A stretch of DNA of 64,000 nucleotides, taken from Candidatus Pseudothioglobus aerophilus (GTDB lineage Bacteria; Pseudomonadota; Gammaproteobacteria; PS1; Pseudothioglobaceae). The notes below the pieces were generated by a model that did not search any database, was not told where the DNA came from, and saw nothing but the letters and a program-made list of their open reading frames with translations. Made by a program: the position numbers and the translations under genes. The first letter of the stretch is position 1, and every line of letters begins with the position of its first letter. This document shows positions 49,661-61,009 of this stretch, piece after piece. The DNA lies in the NCBI GenBank assembly GCA_014384565.1, contig JACNFO010000035.1:1-64000 (forward strand), in the 5' to 3' direction.

Positions 49661-50355
49661 TAGTCTATATTAAATATACTGCGTGTATTTTGGTCACACT
49701 GATCAATTACCTCATCAACAGTGAGCTTTTTAATTCTTGCAACCCTCTCAGCTACCTGAATTAATTCATCAGGGTTTTTATGGTCATCGGTCTCAATCAC
49801 AATAGACTCAATTGGTAAAAACTTCACAATATCATGAAGTTTGTAGGCTTGAGGATTGGTTAATGAATTGCCAAAACCAAACGAAAAATTAATTTTGAGT
49901 AAATTTTCAGCTTGTTGAATGCTGCCTGAATATGCATGAATTACACCTCGAGATTTAGAGTGCGATTTAAGTAAGTCAGTCACATCTTCAGTTGCTTGGA
50001 CTGAATGAATGATTAAAGGCAGATCAAAGCGTGTTGCCAAAGATATCTGCTCATCAAACATAAATCTCTGCGTATTCTGGTCTTTAACTTTAACATAATC
50101 AAGGCCACACTCACCAACCGCAACTGGTTTTTCTTCCTCAATACGAACTTCAAGGTTGTATAAATCGATCATTTGGTGACTTTCAATAAACCATGGATGA
50201 ATTCCAAGAGCAAAGTGACTATTATTGTCCACTGAGCAACAAGCAATAACGCTATCCCAGTTATCTTTTCCAGTTGATGGAACAATAACCCCAGTTGTAG
50301 AGCTAGATGGGGAATTAACATTATCAAAATCTAAGTGAATATGTGAGTTAAGCAT
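49660..50355 (-). CDS. TatD family hydrolase
   Basis: NSHIHLDF, ALGIHPWF, AVGECGLDY, LPLIIHSVQA, IVIETDDHKNP. Confidence 0.9.
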   Translation of the reverse strand: MLNSHIHLDFDNVNSPSSSTTGVIVPSTGKDNWDSVIACCSVDNNSHFALGIHPWFIESHQMIDLYNLEVRIEEEKPVAVGECGLDYVKVKDQNTQRFMFDEQISLATRFDLPLIIHSVQATEDVTDLLKSHSKSRGVIHAYSGSIQQAENLLKINFSFGFGNSLTNPQAYKLHDIVKFLPIESIVIETDDHKNPDELIQVAERVARIKKLTVDEVIDQCDQNTRSIFNID

Positions 50356-50409
50356 TATTTCCTTTTTAATCTAATGGATAATATAACAATATTTTTTTAA
50401 ACAAAACAA

Positions 50410-52002
50410 ATGAAACTTTTTTCTTATAAATTATCGCAGGTTCATCTAGTTTTGCTCATTGCAGGTTTTTTAACATTAACTGGTAATTTTACATTTTTCG
50501 AAAAAACATTGCTGGTTTATCCTCTTTTTGAGAACTTGTTTTTTTTAGGGTCTTTATTTTTATTTTTATTTACTTTCTTGGCTGCTTTACTGCTTCTAAT
50601 TTGCTATAGAAAGTCAATCAAGCCAATTTTAATTCTATTGCTACTAACCTCTTCACTGGTTAGTTATAGTTCAAATAATTATGGCATTGTATTTGACCAT
50701 AACATGATAACTAATACATTTGAAACAGACACTAGTGAGTTTTTTGACTTGGTAAATTTTAAATCAATTTTATATTTTCTAGTGTTAGGGCTTTTGCCTT
50801 CCTTTATTGTATTAAAAGTTGAGCTAAAAAAATTAACGTTAAGCGCACAATTTCTCCAGAGGCTTAAATATTTCATAGTTTTGGTAGTTGTTTTTGTAGT
50901 GGTTGTCTTGTCATTTTCAAAGCACTATACATCCTTTGCAAGAGAAAATCGTGATTTAAGACTCTACATCAATCCTACATATTATTTATATTCTGCGGCC
51001 AAGTTTATTGATTCAAAGTTGGTGACATCTTCAACTCCTTTTAAGGTAATTGGTCTCGATGCAAAAATTAACAAGAAGTCTGACAAAAATCGTTTGGTAA
51101 TTTTTGTTATAGGAGAGACGGTAAGAAGGGACCATATGTCCATTAATGGTTATAGCCTTCAAACTAATCCTTATTTAGAAAAAGAGGATATCATCTCATT
51201 CAAGAATTTGACGTCGTGTGGGACAGATACTGCTTGGTCTGTTCCATGCATGTTTTCTTTATTAGGTCGTGATGAATACTCTCATGCAAAGGGAAAAAAT
51301 ATGAGTAATGTCCTCGATCTAATAAGTCATGCAGGCGCCAGTGTTATTTGGTATGAAAACAACTCCAGTTCAAAGGGTGTCGCAGATCGAATTGCTTTTG
51401 AAGACTATCGTACATCAGAGCAAAATTCTATATGCAATCCTGAGTGCAGAGATGAAGGGATGCTGGTTAATTTACAAAGCTATATTGACGGTCAAAATGA
51501 TAAAGATATGTTGATTATTCTCCACACTATGGGGAGTCATGGTCCAGCTTATTACAAGAGGTACCCAGAGGAATTTGAAGTATTTGTTCCAGTATGTAAA
51601 ACCAGCCAGTTAAACGAGTGTACTGATCAAGAAATTAGTAATGCTTACGACAATACAATTCTTTATGCAGATTATTTTCTTTCAAAAGTTTTAGGGCTTT
51701 TAAAGAGCAATTCACAAGAGTTAGATACAGCAATGTTTTATGTTAGTGACCACGGCGAGTCTTTAGGAGAAAACGGTCTTTATTTACATGGAATGCCATA
51801 TTTTATGGCCCCAGATGAGCAGATTGATGTTCCAGCATTGATGTGGCTGAATGATTCTATGTCTAAGGTTTTTGATATTGAGTCAATCAAGAATAAAGAA
51901 GACCTTCCTCTTTCCCATGATAATTTGTTTCATACTCTATTGGGACTAATGGGCGTTGAAACTAAGCTTTATGATAAGGGGCTTGATTTAATGACAAAAT
52001 AG
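50410..52002 (+). CDS. phosphoethanolamine transferase (EptA/sulfatase family)
   Basis: N-terminal TM segments; IGETVRRDHMSINGYSLQTNPYL, SCGTDTAWSVPCMFS, MLIILHTMGSHGPAYYKRYP, SDHGESLGENGLYLHGMPY. Confidence 0.93.
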   Translation: MKLFSYKLSQVHLVLLIAGFLTLTGNFTFFEKTLLVYPLFENLFFLGSLFLFLFTFLAALLLLICYRKSIKPILILLLLTSSLVSYSSNNYGIVFDHNMITNTFETDTSEFFDLVNFKSILYFLVLGLLPSFIVLKVELKKLTLSAQFLQRLKYFIVLVVVFVVVVLSFSKHYTSFARENRDLRLYINPTYYLYSAAKFIDSKLVTSSTPFKVIGLDAKINKKSDKNRLVIFVIGETVRRDHMSINGYSLQTNPYLEKEDIISFKNLTSCGTDTAWSVPCMFSLLGRDEYSHAKGKNMSNVLDLISHAGASVIWYENNSSSKGVADRIAFEDYRTSEQNSICNPECRDEGMLVNLQSYIDGQNDKDMLIILHTMGSHGPAYYKRYPEEFEVFVPVCKTSQLNECTDQEISNAYDNTILYADYFLSKVLGLLKSNSQELDTAMFYVSDHGESLGENGLYLHGMPYFMAPDEQIDVPALMWLNDSMSKVFDIESIKNKEDLPLSHDNLFHTLLGLMGVETKLYDKGLDLMTK

Positions 52003-52126
52003 TCTGGAAATTGTTTCTCATTTTATGCATAGATATTTCATGTATTTGCCATATGAAAACTTACATCAAGAATAAAAAGTGATTATAATAGTCCGATTAT
52101 TCTGATCCGACATATAGAAGCAAGTT

Positions 52127-52555
52127 ATGAAAACATTTAGTGCGAAAGCTGAAGAAGTAAAAAGAGAGTGGTTTTTAGTTGATGCAGATGGTAAGACTCT
52201 TGGGCGTCTAGCAACTGAGGTTGCATCTCGTCTTCGTGGTAAGCATAAGCCTGAATTTACCCCTCACGTGGATACAGGTGACTATATTGTTATTGTTAAT
52301 GCAGCTAAAATAACCGTGACTGGAAATAAATTTAATGACAAAATGTATCATCATCATACTGGATATGTTGGTAATCTGAAATCAGTTCCATTTAAAGATC
52401 TTCTTGCTAAAAAGCCTGAGGAAGTTATTCAAAAAGCAGTTAAAGGAATGTTGCCAAAAGGTCCATTAGGCAGAGAAATGTATAGAAAAATGAAGGTTTT
52501 TGCTGGTAGTGAACATACCCATCAATCTCAACAACCACAAGTATTGGATATTTAA
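52127..52555 (+). CDS. rplM: 50S ribosomal protein L13
   Basis: [39 protein letters not shown]. Confidence 0.98.
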   Translation: MKTFSAKAEEVKREWFLVDADGKTLGRLATEVASRLRGKHKPEFTPHVDTGDYIVIVNAAKITVTGNKFNDKMYHHHTGYVGNLKSVPFKDLLAKKPEEVIQKAVKGMLPKGPLGREMYRKMKVFAGSEHTHQSQQPQVLDI

Positions 52556-52566
52556 GGCATATTATT

Positions 52567-52962
52567 ATGGCAGATAAAGAAGTTTTTTACGCAACTGGAA
52601 GAAGAAAGACATCAGTTGCCCGTGTTTACATGACTAAAGGTAAGGGTGTTTTTACAGTTAATAAAAAGCCTATGGCTGAATATTTTGGTAGAGAGACATC
52701 TTCAATGATTATTAACCAGCCCTTAGATGTGGTTGAAATGCATAACAAGTTTGATTTTACTATCATGGTTAAAGGTGGTGGTGATACAGGGCAAGCTGGT
52801 GCTATTAGACTTGGAGTTACTAGGGCCTTGATGGCTTATGATGAGGCGACTCGTCCTGGATTACGAAGTGCTGGACTAGTGACACGTGATGCACGTGTAG
52901 TTGAGCGAAAGAAGGTTGGAAGGAAGAAGGCGCGTAAGAGTGAGCAGTACTCAAAACGTTAA
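52567..52962 (+). CDS. rpsI: 30S ribosomal protein S9
   Basis: [51 protein letters not shown]. Confidence 0.98.
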   Translation: MADKEVFYATGRRKTSVARVYMTKGKGVFTVNKKPMAEYFGRETSSMIINQPLDVVEMHNKFDFTIMVKGGGDTGQAGAIRLGVTRALMAYDEATRPGLRSAGLVTRDARVVERKKVGRKKARKSEQYSKR

Positions 52963-52984
52963 TCTTGCAAACAAAATCTACTTC

Positions 52985-53014
52985 AAAAAAAACCCGCTAC
53001 TCGCGGGTTTTTTT
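52985..53014. terminator. Bidirectional Rho-independent terminator between convergent genes
   Basis: AAAAAACCCGC tact GCGGGTTTTTTT. Confidence 0.92.
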
Positions 53015-53034
53015 ATACCTAAATTTCTATTGAC

Positions 53035-53760
53035 TTAGTTTGTATAGTCGTGACGACCCAGTTGGTTGAATTGGATAACTGATTTAATTGTATCAATATA
53101 TTCAATACCAGGAAATGCATAATTACCTAGACCTTCTGCTAGAACGATTCCTTTAATAGGCTGCATATCATTACGCTGCTTTTCTCTTATCTGGCGAAGC
53201 TCTTCATAGGCATAACTTCGATTAATATTAAGTACATAGTAGTCTATACACTCTTCTAAAGAATTAAAGCTCGCAACCTCATGCGTTGCGCTCACATCTC
53301 TTTCTTTAGGAATGACTCCACAGCCTTCAGAGAAACACCAGATTCCAAAATAATTATTAAAATCTTTGGCAAATCTTGATCTTCCCCAATTTGACTCGTT
53401 TGCCGCTTGAGCAAGCACAAGAGAAGGAGGAAGGATATCAATTACTTTTAATAACTCTTCTTGAGTGGCTGGATTTTTAACGCGATACCTTGATGCTAGT
53501 TTTTCGAGTTCATCGACGCTTAACTCATTATTCAGAATAGAATTTCTAAGCTCAATTATCTCAGCATTTTTTTGATGAATTGCTGGAAGAAGGTAATTAA
53601 AAAAAACTTCTTTTCTTACAACGGTATTTTCAATAGAATCAAAACTAGGCTTAAACGATGAAAGTGATGCTGAAGAAACAAGAGTACTTACTGAAAATAG
53701 CGTAACTAAAAGACCGAGGTTTTTTAGAAGTTTTTTGATATTTCTATAATTATTGACCAT
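53035..53760 (-). CDS. glucosaminidase/Bax family protein
   Basis: LPPSLVLAQAANESNWGRSRFAKDFNNYFGIWCF. Confidence 0.88.
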   Translation of the reverse strand: MVNNYRNIKKLLKNLGLLVTLFSVSTLVSSASLSSFKPSFDSIENTVVRKEVFFNYLLPAIHQKNAEIIELRNSILNNELSVDELEKLASRYRVKNPATQEELLKVIDILPPSLVLAQAANESNWGRSRFAKDFNNYFGIWCFSEGCGVIPKERDVSATHEVASFNSLEECIDYYVLNINRSYAYEELRQIREKQRNDMQPIKGIVLAEGLGNYAFPGIEYIDTIKSVIQFNQLGRHDYTN

Positions 53761-53884
53761 TATTCAATCAACTCACAGTTGAAATTTAAGGTTATTATCC
53801 AGTAAAAATAAAGTTTTATCTTTCTAATTTTAAAAATAATAACTAGTTTTTAATATGCCAATAGATCTTCAAATTACGACTGTG

Positions 53885-55654
53885 CTAGAAGTTAAATTGA
53901 AGCTCACAAAGCTTCTTGTAGAGCTTTGAGCTGGATAATAAATCTTGATGACTCCCTTCAGCAATTAATCGACCCTTATCGACAAGTAAAATACGATCTG
54001 CATGCATAATTGTTGCAAGTCTATGAGCAATTATTAATGTAGTTCTGCCCTCCATTAAGACTTTTAAAGCGTCCTGCACTTTTTGTTCACTGTCTGCATC
54101 TAGAGCGCTGGTGGCTTCATCTAGAAGAAGAATCGATGGGTCTTTGAGTATTGCTCTCGCTATAGCAATACGTTGGCGCTGACCTCCAGATAAGCGAACA
54201 CCTTGCTCACCAAGATAGCTATCAAAGCCATCAGGAAGCTGCTCTATAAACTCTAACGCATAGGCTTCTTTTGCAGCGCTCCTTATTTGATTTATATTTG
54301 CAGCTGGGTTGCCATATCCAATATTATGCGTGACATCCGCTGAGAATAATGTTGGTTGTTGCGGCACCACTCCAATACTTGATCGAAGAGCCTTAGGATC
54401 TAGATCAATAAGGTTAGTATTGCTAACTTCAATACTACCTTTAGAAGGATCATAAAATCTTTGTAGTAGCTCAAAAATAGTTGTCTTGCCTGCACCTGAG
54501 AGGCCAACAATTGCAACTGTTTCACCTTCCTTAACTTTAAATGAAAGTTCTTCAAGGGCTGACTGTTCTGGTCTTGATGGGTAGCTAAAGTGAACATTGT
54601 TAAAGCTTAGGGAGAGGGGGCCATTATCTAATTTTCTAGGCGCAACTGGGGCAAAAATCTGTGATTTTTCTGCGAGTAATTCAAGCAGTCGTTCGGTTGC
54701 TCCAGCTGCTCTTTGGAGCTGCCCATAAATCTCTGAAATAACAGCGACGGACCTTGCAACCATGATTGCATAAAAAACAAACGCAGCTAGTTCGCCGGCA
54801 GTGATTTGTCCATTTGCAACATCTTTAGCACCAGCCCATATCATAGAGCCTAGACCCGTAAAAACTAGAATCATTGCCGCTGCAATTAATAGGGAGCTCT
54901 GCATTATTCGCTTTTTTGCCACTGCAAAAGCTTTTTCTACTTCATCGCTAAATGCGTGAGATTCTTCAGGCTCACGAGTAAAGCTTTGGACTACTTTAAT
55001 GTTTTGTACTATCTCTCCAGCGTAGGTTCCAATGTCTGCGACTGTGTCTTGACTCTTTCTTGAAAGCGATCTTAAGCGGCGACCATATATTGCCATAGGA
55101 AGAAGGATAATGGGGACACTAATAAGAACAATGAGAGCAAGTTTAATGTTGGTAATAATCATCATTGTGAGCCCGCCAAAAAATAGAAGGACGCTACTCA
55201 GGGCCATTGAGATTGAGAAACCAAAAATAGATTGAAGCAAAGTCGTGTCAGTTGTTAATCGCGCATTTATTTCTCCGCTTCGGTTTACTTCAAAATAATG
55301 AGGGTGAAGAGTAAGTAAGTGATTAAATACTGCTAGGCGAACATCATTACTGACTCTTTCACCAATCCATGAGACGAAGTAAAAGCGTATAAAGGTAGCG
55401 ACTACCATGATGATTAAAACTACGGCAATGAGAAGCATTGCTTTATTATCAAGCGTATAAATCCCCTCATCTATAAATAATTTAATGCCTTGTCCAAATA
55501 ATAAAAATGCCAATGAACTAAAAATGAGCGCAATAATAGCAATTAAGGCAATTTTTTTATAGGGTCTTAAAAAGGGCGCTAATTGAAGCAGGAGACGTAA
55601 GTCTTGCTTCTGAATATTTTCAGTACTAGAAATTTTTCTGTTAATTAGGCTCAT
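53885..55654 (-). CDS. ABC transporter transmembrane + ATPase (MsbA-like)
   Basis: LSGAGKTTIFELLQRFYDPSKG, LSGGQRQRIAIARAILKDPSILLLDEATSALD. Confidence 0.93.
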   Translation of the reverse strand: MSLINRKISSTENIQKQDLRLLLQLAPFLRPYKKIALIAIIALIFSSLAFLLFGQGIKLFIDEGIYTLDNKAMLLIAVVLIIMVVATFIRFYFVSWIGERVSNDVRLAVFNHLLTLHPHYFEVNRSGEINARLTTDTTLLQSIFGFSISMALSSVLLFFGGLTMMIITNIKLALIVLISVPIILLPMAIYGRRLRSLSRKSQDTVADIGTYAGEIVQNIKVVQSFTREPEESHAFSDEVEKAFAVAKKRIMQSSLLIAAAMILVFTGLGSMIWAGAKDVANGQITAGELAAFVFYAIMVARSVAVISEIYGQLQRAAGATERLLELLAEKSQIFAPVAPRKLDNGPLSLSFNNVHFSYPSRPEQSALEELSFKVKEGETVAIVGLSGAGKTTIFELLQRFYDPSKGSIEVSNTNLIDLDPKALRSSIGVVPQQPTLFSADVTHNIGYGNPAANINQIRSAAKEAYALEFIEQLPDGFDSYLGEQGVRLSGGQRQRIAIARAILKDPSILLLDEATSALDADSEQKVQDALKVLMEGRTTLIIAHRLATIMHADRILLVDKGRLIAEGSHQDLLSSSKLYKKLCELQFNF

Positions 55655-55690
55655 TTTTAGTCACGCCTTAAGGGTTTTATTTGAATTGGG

Positions 55691-56665
55691 TTACTCTTCG
55701 CTAGGCTTTCTTAAAAGGAGCTCATTAACAGCCTCCCTGGGAGTGGTCCTACCTTCAGTTACCGCAAGAACTTGCTCGCAAATTGGCATTTCGATTTGAT
55801 GGTTATTTGCAATCATTATTACCAGCTCTAAAGCTTTAAACCCTTCAACTGTAGCATTGATATTTTTTAGAGCTTTATCGGTAGGTATATTATTAGCCAG
55901 TTCTTTACCAAAACGACGATTTCTAGATAAATCATCCGAGCAGGTGAGAACTAAATCACCCATTCCAGAGAGTCCTTGGAACGTAACCTTATCTGCTCCT
56001 AGAGCTTCGCCTAGTCGAGTCATTTCGGCCAAGCCTCTTGTAATCAGAGCGGCTTGTGTATTTGCACCAAAACCAAGTCCATTTGCAATTCCGGCAGCAA
56101 TTGCTAGAATATTTTTTACTGAGCCACCAACTTGAACACCAACTATATCAGAATTTGTATAAGCCCGTAAATTACTAGTTTGTATTGTTTCAGCCCAAAA
56201 ATCTCTTGTCATTTTATCTTGAGAGGCAACGACTATGGCTGCAGGTTTTTTTTCAACAATTTCAGCGGCAAAAGTTGGACCAGATATTGCGCAGGGATAA
56301 TGACCAGGAAATTTTTGACTAAACGATTCGTGAAGGAGTTGTCCATTGTCTGGATCAAACCCTTTTGTTACCCAAGCAATGGGTTTACTTTTTACATGAG
56401 GGCTGAGGCTTTTAAGTACGCTATTAAATGATGAACTTGGGGTTGCAATAAGAACAGCTTGCGAGTCCTCGATAACCTTAAAGCTGCTGCCTATAGAGAT
56501 GTTAGAGTTAAACGGGACGGATAGTGCTTCATGCTGATTACCTAGACCCTTAGTGTTTGCTTTATCTTTTGTAATTAGAAAAATTTTATCAAATTTTTCA
56601 CTTAAAGCAATTGCAAGGGCGCTTCCCCATGCACCAGCTCCAATAATCGCTAAAGATTTTTTCAT
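55691..56665 (-). CDS. gpsA: glycerol-3-phosphate dehydrogenase [NAD(P)+]
   Basis: LAIIGAGAWGSALAIAL, ISGPTFAAEI, GLSGMGDLVLTCSDDLSRNRRFG. Confidence 0.96.
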   Translation of the reverse strand: MKKSLAIIGAGAWGSALAIALSEKFDKIFLITKDKANTKGLGNQHEALSVPFNSNISIGSSFKVIEDSQAVLIATPSSSFNSVLKSLSPHVKSKPIAWVTKGFDPDNGQLLHESFSQKFPGHYPCAISGPTFAAEIVEKKPAAIVVASQDKMTRDFWAETIQTSNLRAYTNSDIVGVQVGGSVKNILAIAAGIANGLGFGANTQAALITRGLAEMTRLGEALGADKVTFQGLSGMGDLVLTCSDDLSRNRRFGKELANNIPTDKALKNINATVEGFKALELVIMIANNHQIEMPICEQVLAVTEGRTTPREAVNELLLRKPSEE

Positions 56666-56670
56666 ACTAG

Positions 56671-57084
56671 TTATTTTTGAATTGGTAATTCAGCTTTTTG
56701 CCAAGCATTAAAGCCACCTTTAAGGCTAGATACATTTTGAAATTCATTTTTAGAGAGAAAGCCTGAAATTTGATCAGATCGAGTGCCACTTTTACAATAG
56801 ACAAGTATATTTTTTGATTTATCAAGTGAGCCCATTTTATTTTTAACTTGGCTCATAGGGATATTAATGTCATTATTAATAAATCCAGAAGAGCGTTCTT
56901 TTTCTTCTCGCACATCTAAAATGATCAGTTCATCATCATCCATCAAAGAAACAGCGGCATTGGTATCAACTACTGCATATTTTCTAAACTTGTCTCCATA
57001 GATGTTAACTATAAGAAGAATAATAAGAGCAAGTAAGGTTCCAGTGAGTAAAAGCTCACCTTGTAAAAATTGAATTAATTCCAT
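56671..57084 (-). CDS. membrane-anchored rhodanese-like protein
   Basis: N-terminal TM; LIILDVREEKERSSGFI, ILVYCKSGTRSDQI. Confidence 0.9.
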   Translation of the reverse strand: MELIQFLQGELLLTGTLLALIILLIVNIYGDKFRKYAVVDTNAAVSLMDDDELIILDVREEKERSSGFINNDINIPMSQVKNKMGSLDKSKNILVYCKSGTRSDQISGFLSKNEFQNVSSLKGGFNAWQKAELPIQK

Positions 57085-57086
57085 GA

Positions 57087-57671
57087 TTATTGATTGTCCT
57101 GTAAAAAAGTATTAAGCATTTGATGTCCATGTTCTGTGAGAATAGATTCAGGATGAAATTGGACACCTTCAATTGGGTAAGAGTTATGACGAACACCCAT
57201 TATTTCTTCCATATCTCCAGACTCTGTATTAGTCCAAGCGGTTACTTCAAAGCAATCTGGTAAGGTCGTCTTTTCAGCAACTAGTGAGTGGTAACGAGTT
57301 GCATTTAAAGGATTTTTAAGGCCTTTAAAAAGGCCCTTAGAGGTGTGATGCACAGGTGAAACTTTACCATGCATAATCTTCTGGGCGCCAATAATATTTC
57401 CACCAAATGATTGAACAATAGCCTGAAAACCTAAGCATACGCCTAGTATAGGAAACTTCCCAGCAAACTTGTTGATTAGCTCTAAAGAAATTCCAGCTTC
57501 ATTTGGAGTGCATGGGCCTGGCGATATTACGATGTAGTTAGGGTTTAAACTTTCAATCTCATTAATAGAGATTTCATCATTTCTATAGACGACAACTTCT
57601 TGACCAAGTTCACCAAAATACTGAACCAAGTTATAAGTAAATGAATCGTAGTTGTCGATCATTAGTAACAT
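57087..57671 (-). CDS. anthranilate/aminodeoxychorismate synthase glutamine amidotransferase subunit
   Basis: [52 protein letters not shown]. Confidence 0.95.
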   Translation of the reverse strand: MLLMIDNYDSFTYNLVQYFGELGQEVVVYRNDEISINEIESLNPNYIVISPGPCTPNEAGISLELINKFAGKFPILGVCLGFQAIVQSFGGNIIGAQKIMHGKVSPVHHTSKGLFKGLKNPLNATRYHSLVAEKTTLPDCFEVTAWTNTESGDMEEIMGVRHNSYPIEGVQFHPESILTEHGHQMLNTFLQDNQ

Positions 57672-57705
57672 AGAAAAACCTAATTTAAAGCTGATTAAAC
57701 GAAGT

Positions 57706-58419
57706 TTATTTTACAGATAAAAATGATACAAAGTTGAGGCACTGAAAGTAGCAGCTAGTCTCCACAAAGCCACAATCTCTTAGTCGGTCAATGTGAGTTT
57801 TTTTAGTTTCAGTAATCATCACGTTTTCAATCGCTTGTCGTTTGTTTGCAATTTCGAGCTCGCTATAGCCATTTTCTCTTTTAAAATCTAAGTGAAGCTT
57901 TGTAATATGATCTTGTGTTTCAGGATCTTCAAAGTGTATCTTTTCACTAATTATTAATACGCCTCCAGGGTTTAGGCCGTCATATATTTTTTTTAAAAGC
58001 GCTGCTCTTGCTCCAATATCAATAAACTGCAGCGTTAAGTTCAAAACAACAATAGATGCATCATTGATTTTGGTGTCAGTAATGTCTGAACAAAGCACTT
58101 GCAAGTTATCAATTTTATTCGATAAGTTTGCTCGACATTTTTTGACCATTTCAACTGAATTATCAATAGCAATAAATGTATTATTTTTATTTTTATTATT
58201 TAGTGCTAGCGCAAGTGATATTGCTCCTGTCGACGAGCCAAGATCATAATAGTTAGTATTATCTTGCCCATACATTCTAGCGACAAGGCCAACCATTTGA
58301 ATCATAGAGTCATATCCAGGAACAGATCTTCTAACCATATCATCAAATACCTTAACCACATCTGCATCGAAACGAAAATCAGCTATATCAACAATACTGT
58401 TAAACAATTTATCACGCAT
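57706..58419 (-). CDS. cmoA: carboxy-S-adenosyl-L-methionine synthase CmoA
   Basis: [42 protein letters not shown]; start trimmed to MRDKLFNSI. Confidence 0.93.
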   Translation of the reverse strand: MRDKLFNSIVDIADFRFDADVVKVFDDMVRRSVPGYDSMIQMVGLVARMYGQDNTNYYDLGSSTGAISLALALNNKNKNNTFIAIDNSVEMVKKCRANLSNKIDNLQVLCSDITDTKINDASIVVLNLTLQFIDIGARAALLKKIYDGLNPGGVLIISEKIHFEDPETQDHITKLHLDFKRENGYSELEIANKRQAIENVMITETKKTHIDRLRDCGFVETSCYFQCLNFVSFLSVK

Positions 58420-58888
58420 AAAGTGACTCCAAAAAAATTTCAGAAACAAGTAATTTGGTTTTCCCAATTTTAAAAGTTGAACGCCTGGCCCATGATTTAT
58501 TGAAACTTCCAACTTCAAGATGACCACGTTTAATCTCAGGATCATTAAATAAAATTTCTCCCAATGGCTTGGCTCCAATTTTTAGAATTTCACTTGTATC
58601 TGCTGTCAACGGGATTAATGAGCGCGCAATAACAACGGGTCTTTGAGATCCAATAAGCTCAACTTCTCTTACAATAAAAGTCTGATTATTACTAGCTGCG
58701 AGAAGCTTTAATTCACAATCATAGGGATTATCTTGCTCTTGAGAGAGCACATTAACTTTGAAATCTTCGTATTTATCTCTCAGCTTGGCCGTTAAAGATT
58801 GGCCATCCAGTAGCCAGTTGCAGACATGCTCAGGCACCCCTTCTTGAGGATTAAAAATTCGCCACTGAAACTTATCTGGATTGAACAT
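58412..58888 (-). CDS. ubiC: chorismate--pyruvate lyase
   Basis: WLLDGQSLTAKLR, VREVELIGSQRPVVIARSLIP, LGEILFNDPEIKRG. Confidence 0.9.
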   Translation of the reverse strand: MFNPDKFQWRIFNPQEGVPEHVCNWLLDGQSLTAKLRDKYEDFKVNVLSQEQDNPYDCELKLLAASNNQTFIVREVELIGSQRPVVIARSLIPLTADTSEILKIGAKPLGEILFNDPEIKRGHLEVGSFNKSWARRSTFKIGKTKLLVSEIFLESLYA

Positions 58889-58938
58889 AGGTTAGGTATT
58901 TTACAAGACTCTTTAATTTTAATGAGTTCTAGAGGACA

Positions 58939-61005
58939 TTAGGCATCGAAATAGTGAGTTTTCTCTTCATCAATCCAGCGCGTCATTAGAGCATTTTGAC
59001 TAGTATGCTCTGCTTCTAGCATTTTTGATGAGTAGTATCCCACCTGCTTTAGTAGATAAGAATCTCTAACAATATCTGCAATTTTCATTGATGCAATACC
59101 CGTTTGCTGTGTCCCTAAAATTTCACCCGGACCTCGCAGCTCTAGATCTTTTTGAGCAATCAAAAATCCATCATTACTCTGACGAAGAATATCAAGCCTT
59201 TCTTTGGCTGTTTGACTAAGGGGTGATTGATACAGTAAGACACAAGCACTTTTTTCAGAGCCTCTTCCAACCCGGCCCCTCAGTTGATGAAGTTGAGCCA
59301 GACCAAGACGCTCTGCATTCTCAACAATCATCAGACTTGCATTAGGGACATTGACTCCAACCTCAATTACAGTTGTAGCAACGAGAAGGTTGGTTTTTCC
59401 TGAAGAAAAATCTGACATAATAATTTCTTTTTCTGACTTTGTTAAGCGCCCATGAATCATTACAACTTTTAGATCTCTAAGGTTATCTGTGAGATATGTA
59501 AATGTTTTTTCAGCGGACTCCGCTCGAAGTGCTTCTGACTCTTCAATTAAAGTACACACCCAATAAATTTGACGTCCTTCCTTTGAAATTTGTTCAATTT
59601 TGGTAATTAATTCATCCCTTCGAGCGTTACTTAGTGCAACAGTTTCAATTGTTTGGCGACCTGGAGGAAGCTCATCAATAATTGAAGTATCTAAGTCAGC
59701 GTAAGCACTCATTGTCAATGATCTGGGGATTGGCGTAGCGGTCATGACTAATTGATGAGGTGTTAAGCTGGCTTTCTTAGAAAGTGATAGTCTCTGATGA
59801 ACTCCAAACTTGTGCTGCTCATCAATGATCACTAATGCTAAATCCTCAAAGTAAACATTTTCTTGAAATAATGCATGAGTGCCAATAATAACTTTTGCTT
59901 TTCCATTTTCTATAAGACTTAAGTTATCTTTTCTTTCTTGAGTATTTTGAGAGCCTGACAGAAAAGCAATTTGAATACCAAGTGGGGTAAGGTAGTTACT
60001 AAAATTTTGAAGATGCTGTCGAGCTAGAATTTCAGTTGGCGCCATTACGGCAGTTTGGAAATTATTTTCAGCTGCTTGAAGAAGTGCAAACACTGCAACG
60101 ATTGTTTTTCCAGAACCTACATCACCCTGAAGTAATCTATGCATTGGCTCAGAGCTTGATAGGTCCTCATTAATTTGGCTAATGCATCGAGATTGAGCGG
60201 AAGTTAGATCAAACTCCAGTGAGCTTAGAAGTTTATTGCTCAATGCATTTTTAATAGAAATTTTTTTTGATTCTTTACTTTTTCTTGCTTCTTTAATTTT
60301 CAAAAGACTGAGTTGGTGGGCTGCCAGCTCTTCAATTATTAATCTCTGCTGAGAAATGTGAGTAAAGGCTTCAATTTTTGATAAATCTTCATTTTTATTA
60401 GGGTGATGAAGTAAGAATAAAGAATCTTTTAAGCTTGGCATCGTACTTTGTGTTATCTTTTCAAAATAATCATCAATTACGTTTGCTTTTAAGACGTCTA
60501 AAGCATTATTTACCCATTGTTTCATTTTATTTTGACTAACGCCGGCGCACAGAGGATAAACCGGTGTTAAGGTTGACTCAAGGAGTGGCTTTTGATCTTG
60601 CGAAATAATTCGATATTCAGGGTGATGCATTTCAAGGCCTTGGCGGCCGATTTTTATTTCACCAAAGCACTGTATAGTCTCACCGCGAATAAGTGCCTGC
60701 TTTTGGTACTGCGTAAAATGAAAAAATCGTAATAGAACTCTTTGGTTTTGATTGTCCGATAAGTAACAAAGAAGCTGTCTTTGCCTTGCAGGAATGACTT
60801 CAATTCTATCAATCGTTACTTCAATTAGGATTTCATCTGTAACGCTTGCACTGGAAAGTTGCGTGATGGTTGTTTTGTCTTGATAACGACTCGGCAAGTG
60901 AAACAGTAAGTGTTCAAGCGTATGGATCCCTAGTTGGTTTAACCTATCTGCAGTCTTCTGTCCTAATCCACTAATCGAAATAATTGGATCAGAGAGTGAA
61001 GGCAT
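58939..61005 (-). CDS. recG: ATP-dependent DNA helicase RecG
   Basis: RLLQGDVGSGKTIVA, VIIDEQHKFGVHQRL, QLHQLRGRVGRG. Confidence 0.97.
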   Translation of the reverse strand: MPSLSDPIISISGLGQKTADRLNQLGIHTLEHLLFHLPSRYQDKTTITQLSSASVTDEILIEVTIDRIEVIPARQRQLLCYLSDNQNQRVLLRFFHFTQYQKQALIRGETIQCFGEIKIGRQGLEMHHPEYRIISQDQKPLLESTLTPVYPLCAGVSQNKMKQWVNNALDVLKANVIDDYFEKITQSTMPSLKDSLFLLHHPNKNEDLSKIEAFTHISQQRLIIEELAAHQLSLLKIKEARKSKESKKISIKNALSNKLLSSLEFDLTSAQSRCISQINEDLSSSEPMHRLLQGDVGSGKTIVAVFALLQAAENNFQTAVMAPTEILARQHLQNFSNYLTPLGIQIAFLSGSQNTQERKDNLSLIENGKAKVIIGTHALFQENVYFEDLALVIIDEQHKFGVHQRLSLSKKASLTPHQLVMTATPIPRSLTMSAYADLDTSIIDELPPGRQTIETVALSNARRDELITKIEQISKEGRQIYWVCTLIEESEALRAESAEKTFTYLTDNLRDLKVVMIHGRLTKSEKEIIMSDFSSGKTNLLVATTVIEVGVNVPNASLMIVENAERLGLAQLHQLRGRVGRGSEKSACVLLYQSPLSQTAKERLDILRQSNDGFLIAQKDLELRGPGEILGTQQTGIASMKIADIVRDSYLLKQVGYYSSKMLEAEHTSQNALMTRWIDEEKTHYFDA

Positions 61006-61009
61006 AAAA

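Noticed and set aside
57706-58578. 290-aa ORF as CmoA
   Set aside because: N-terminal 53 residues overlap ubiC in another frame and have no family similarity; start moved to 58419.
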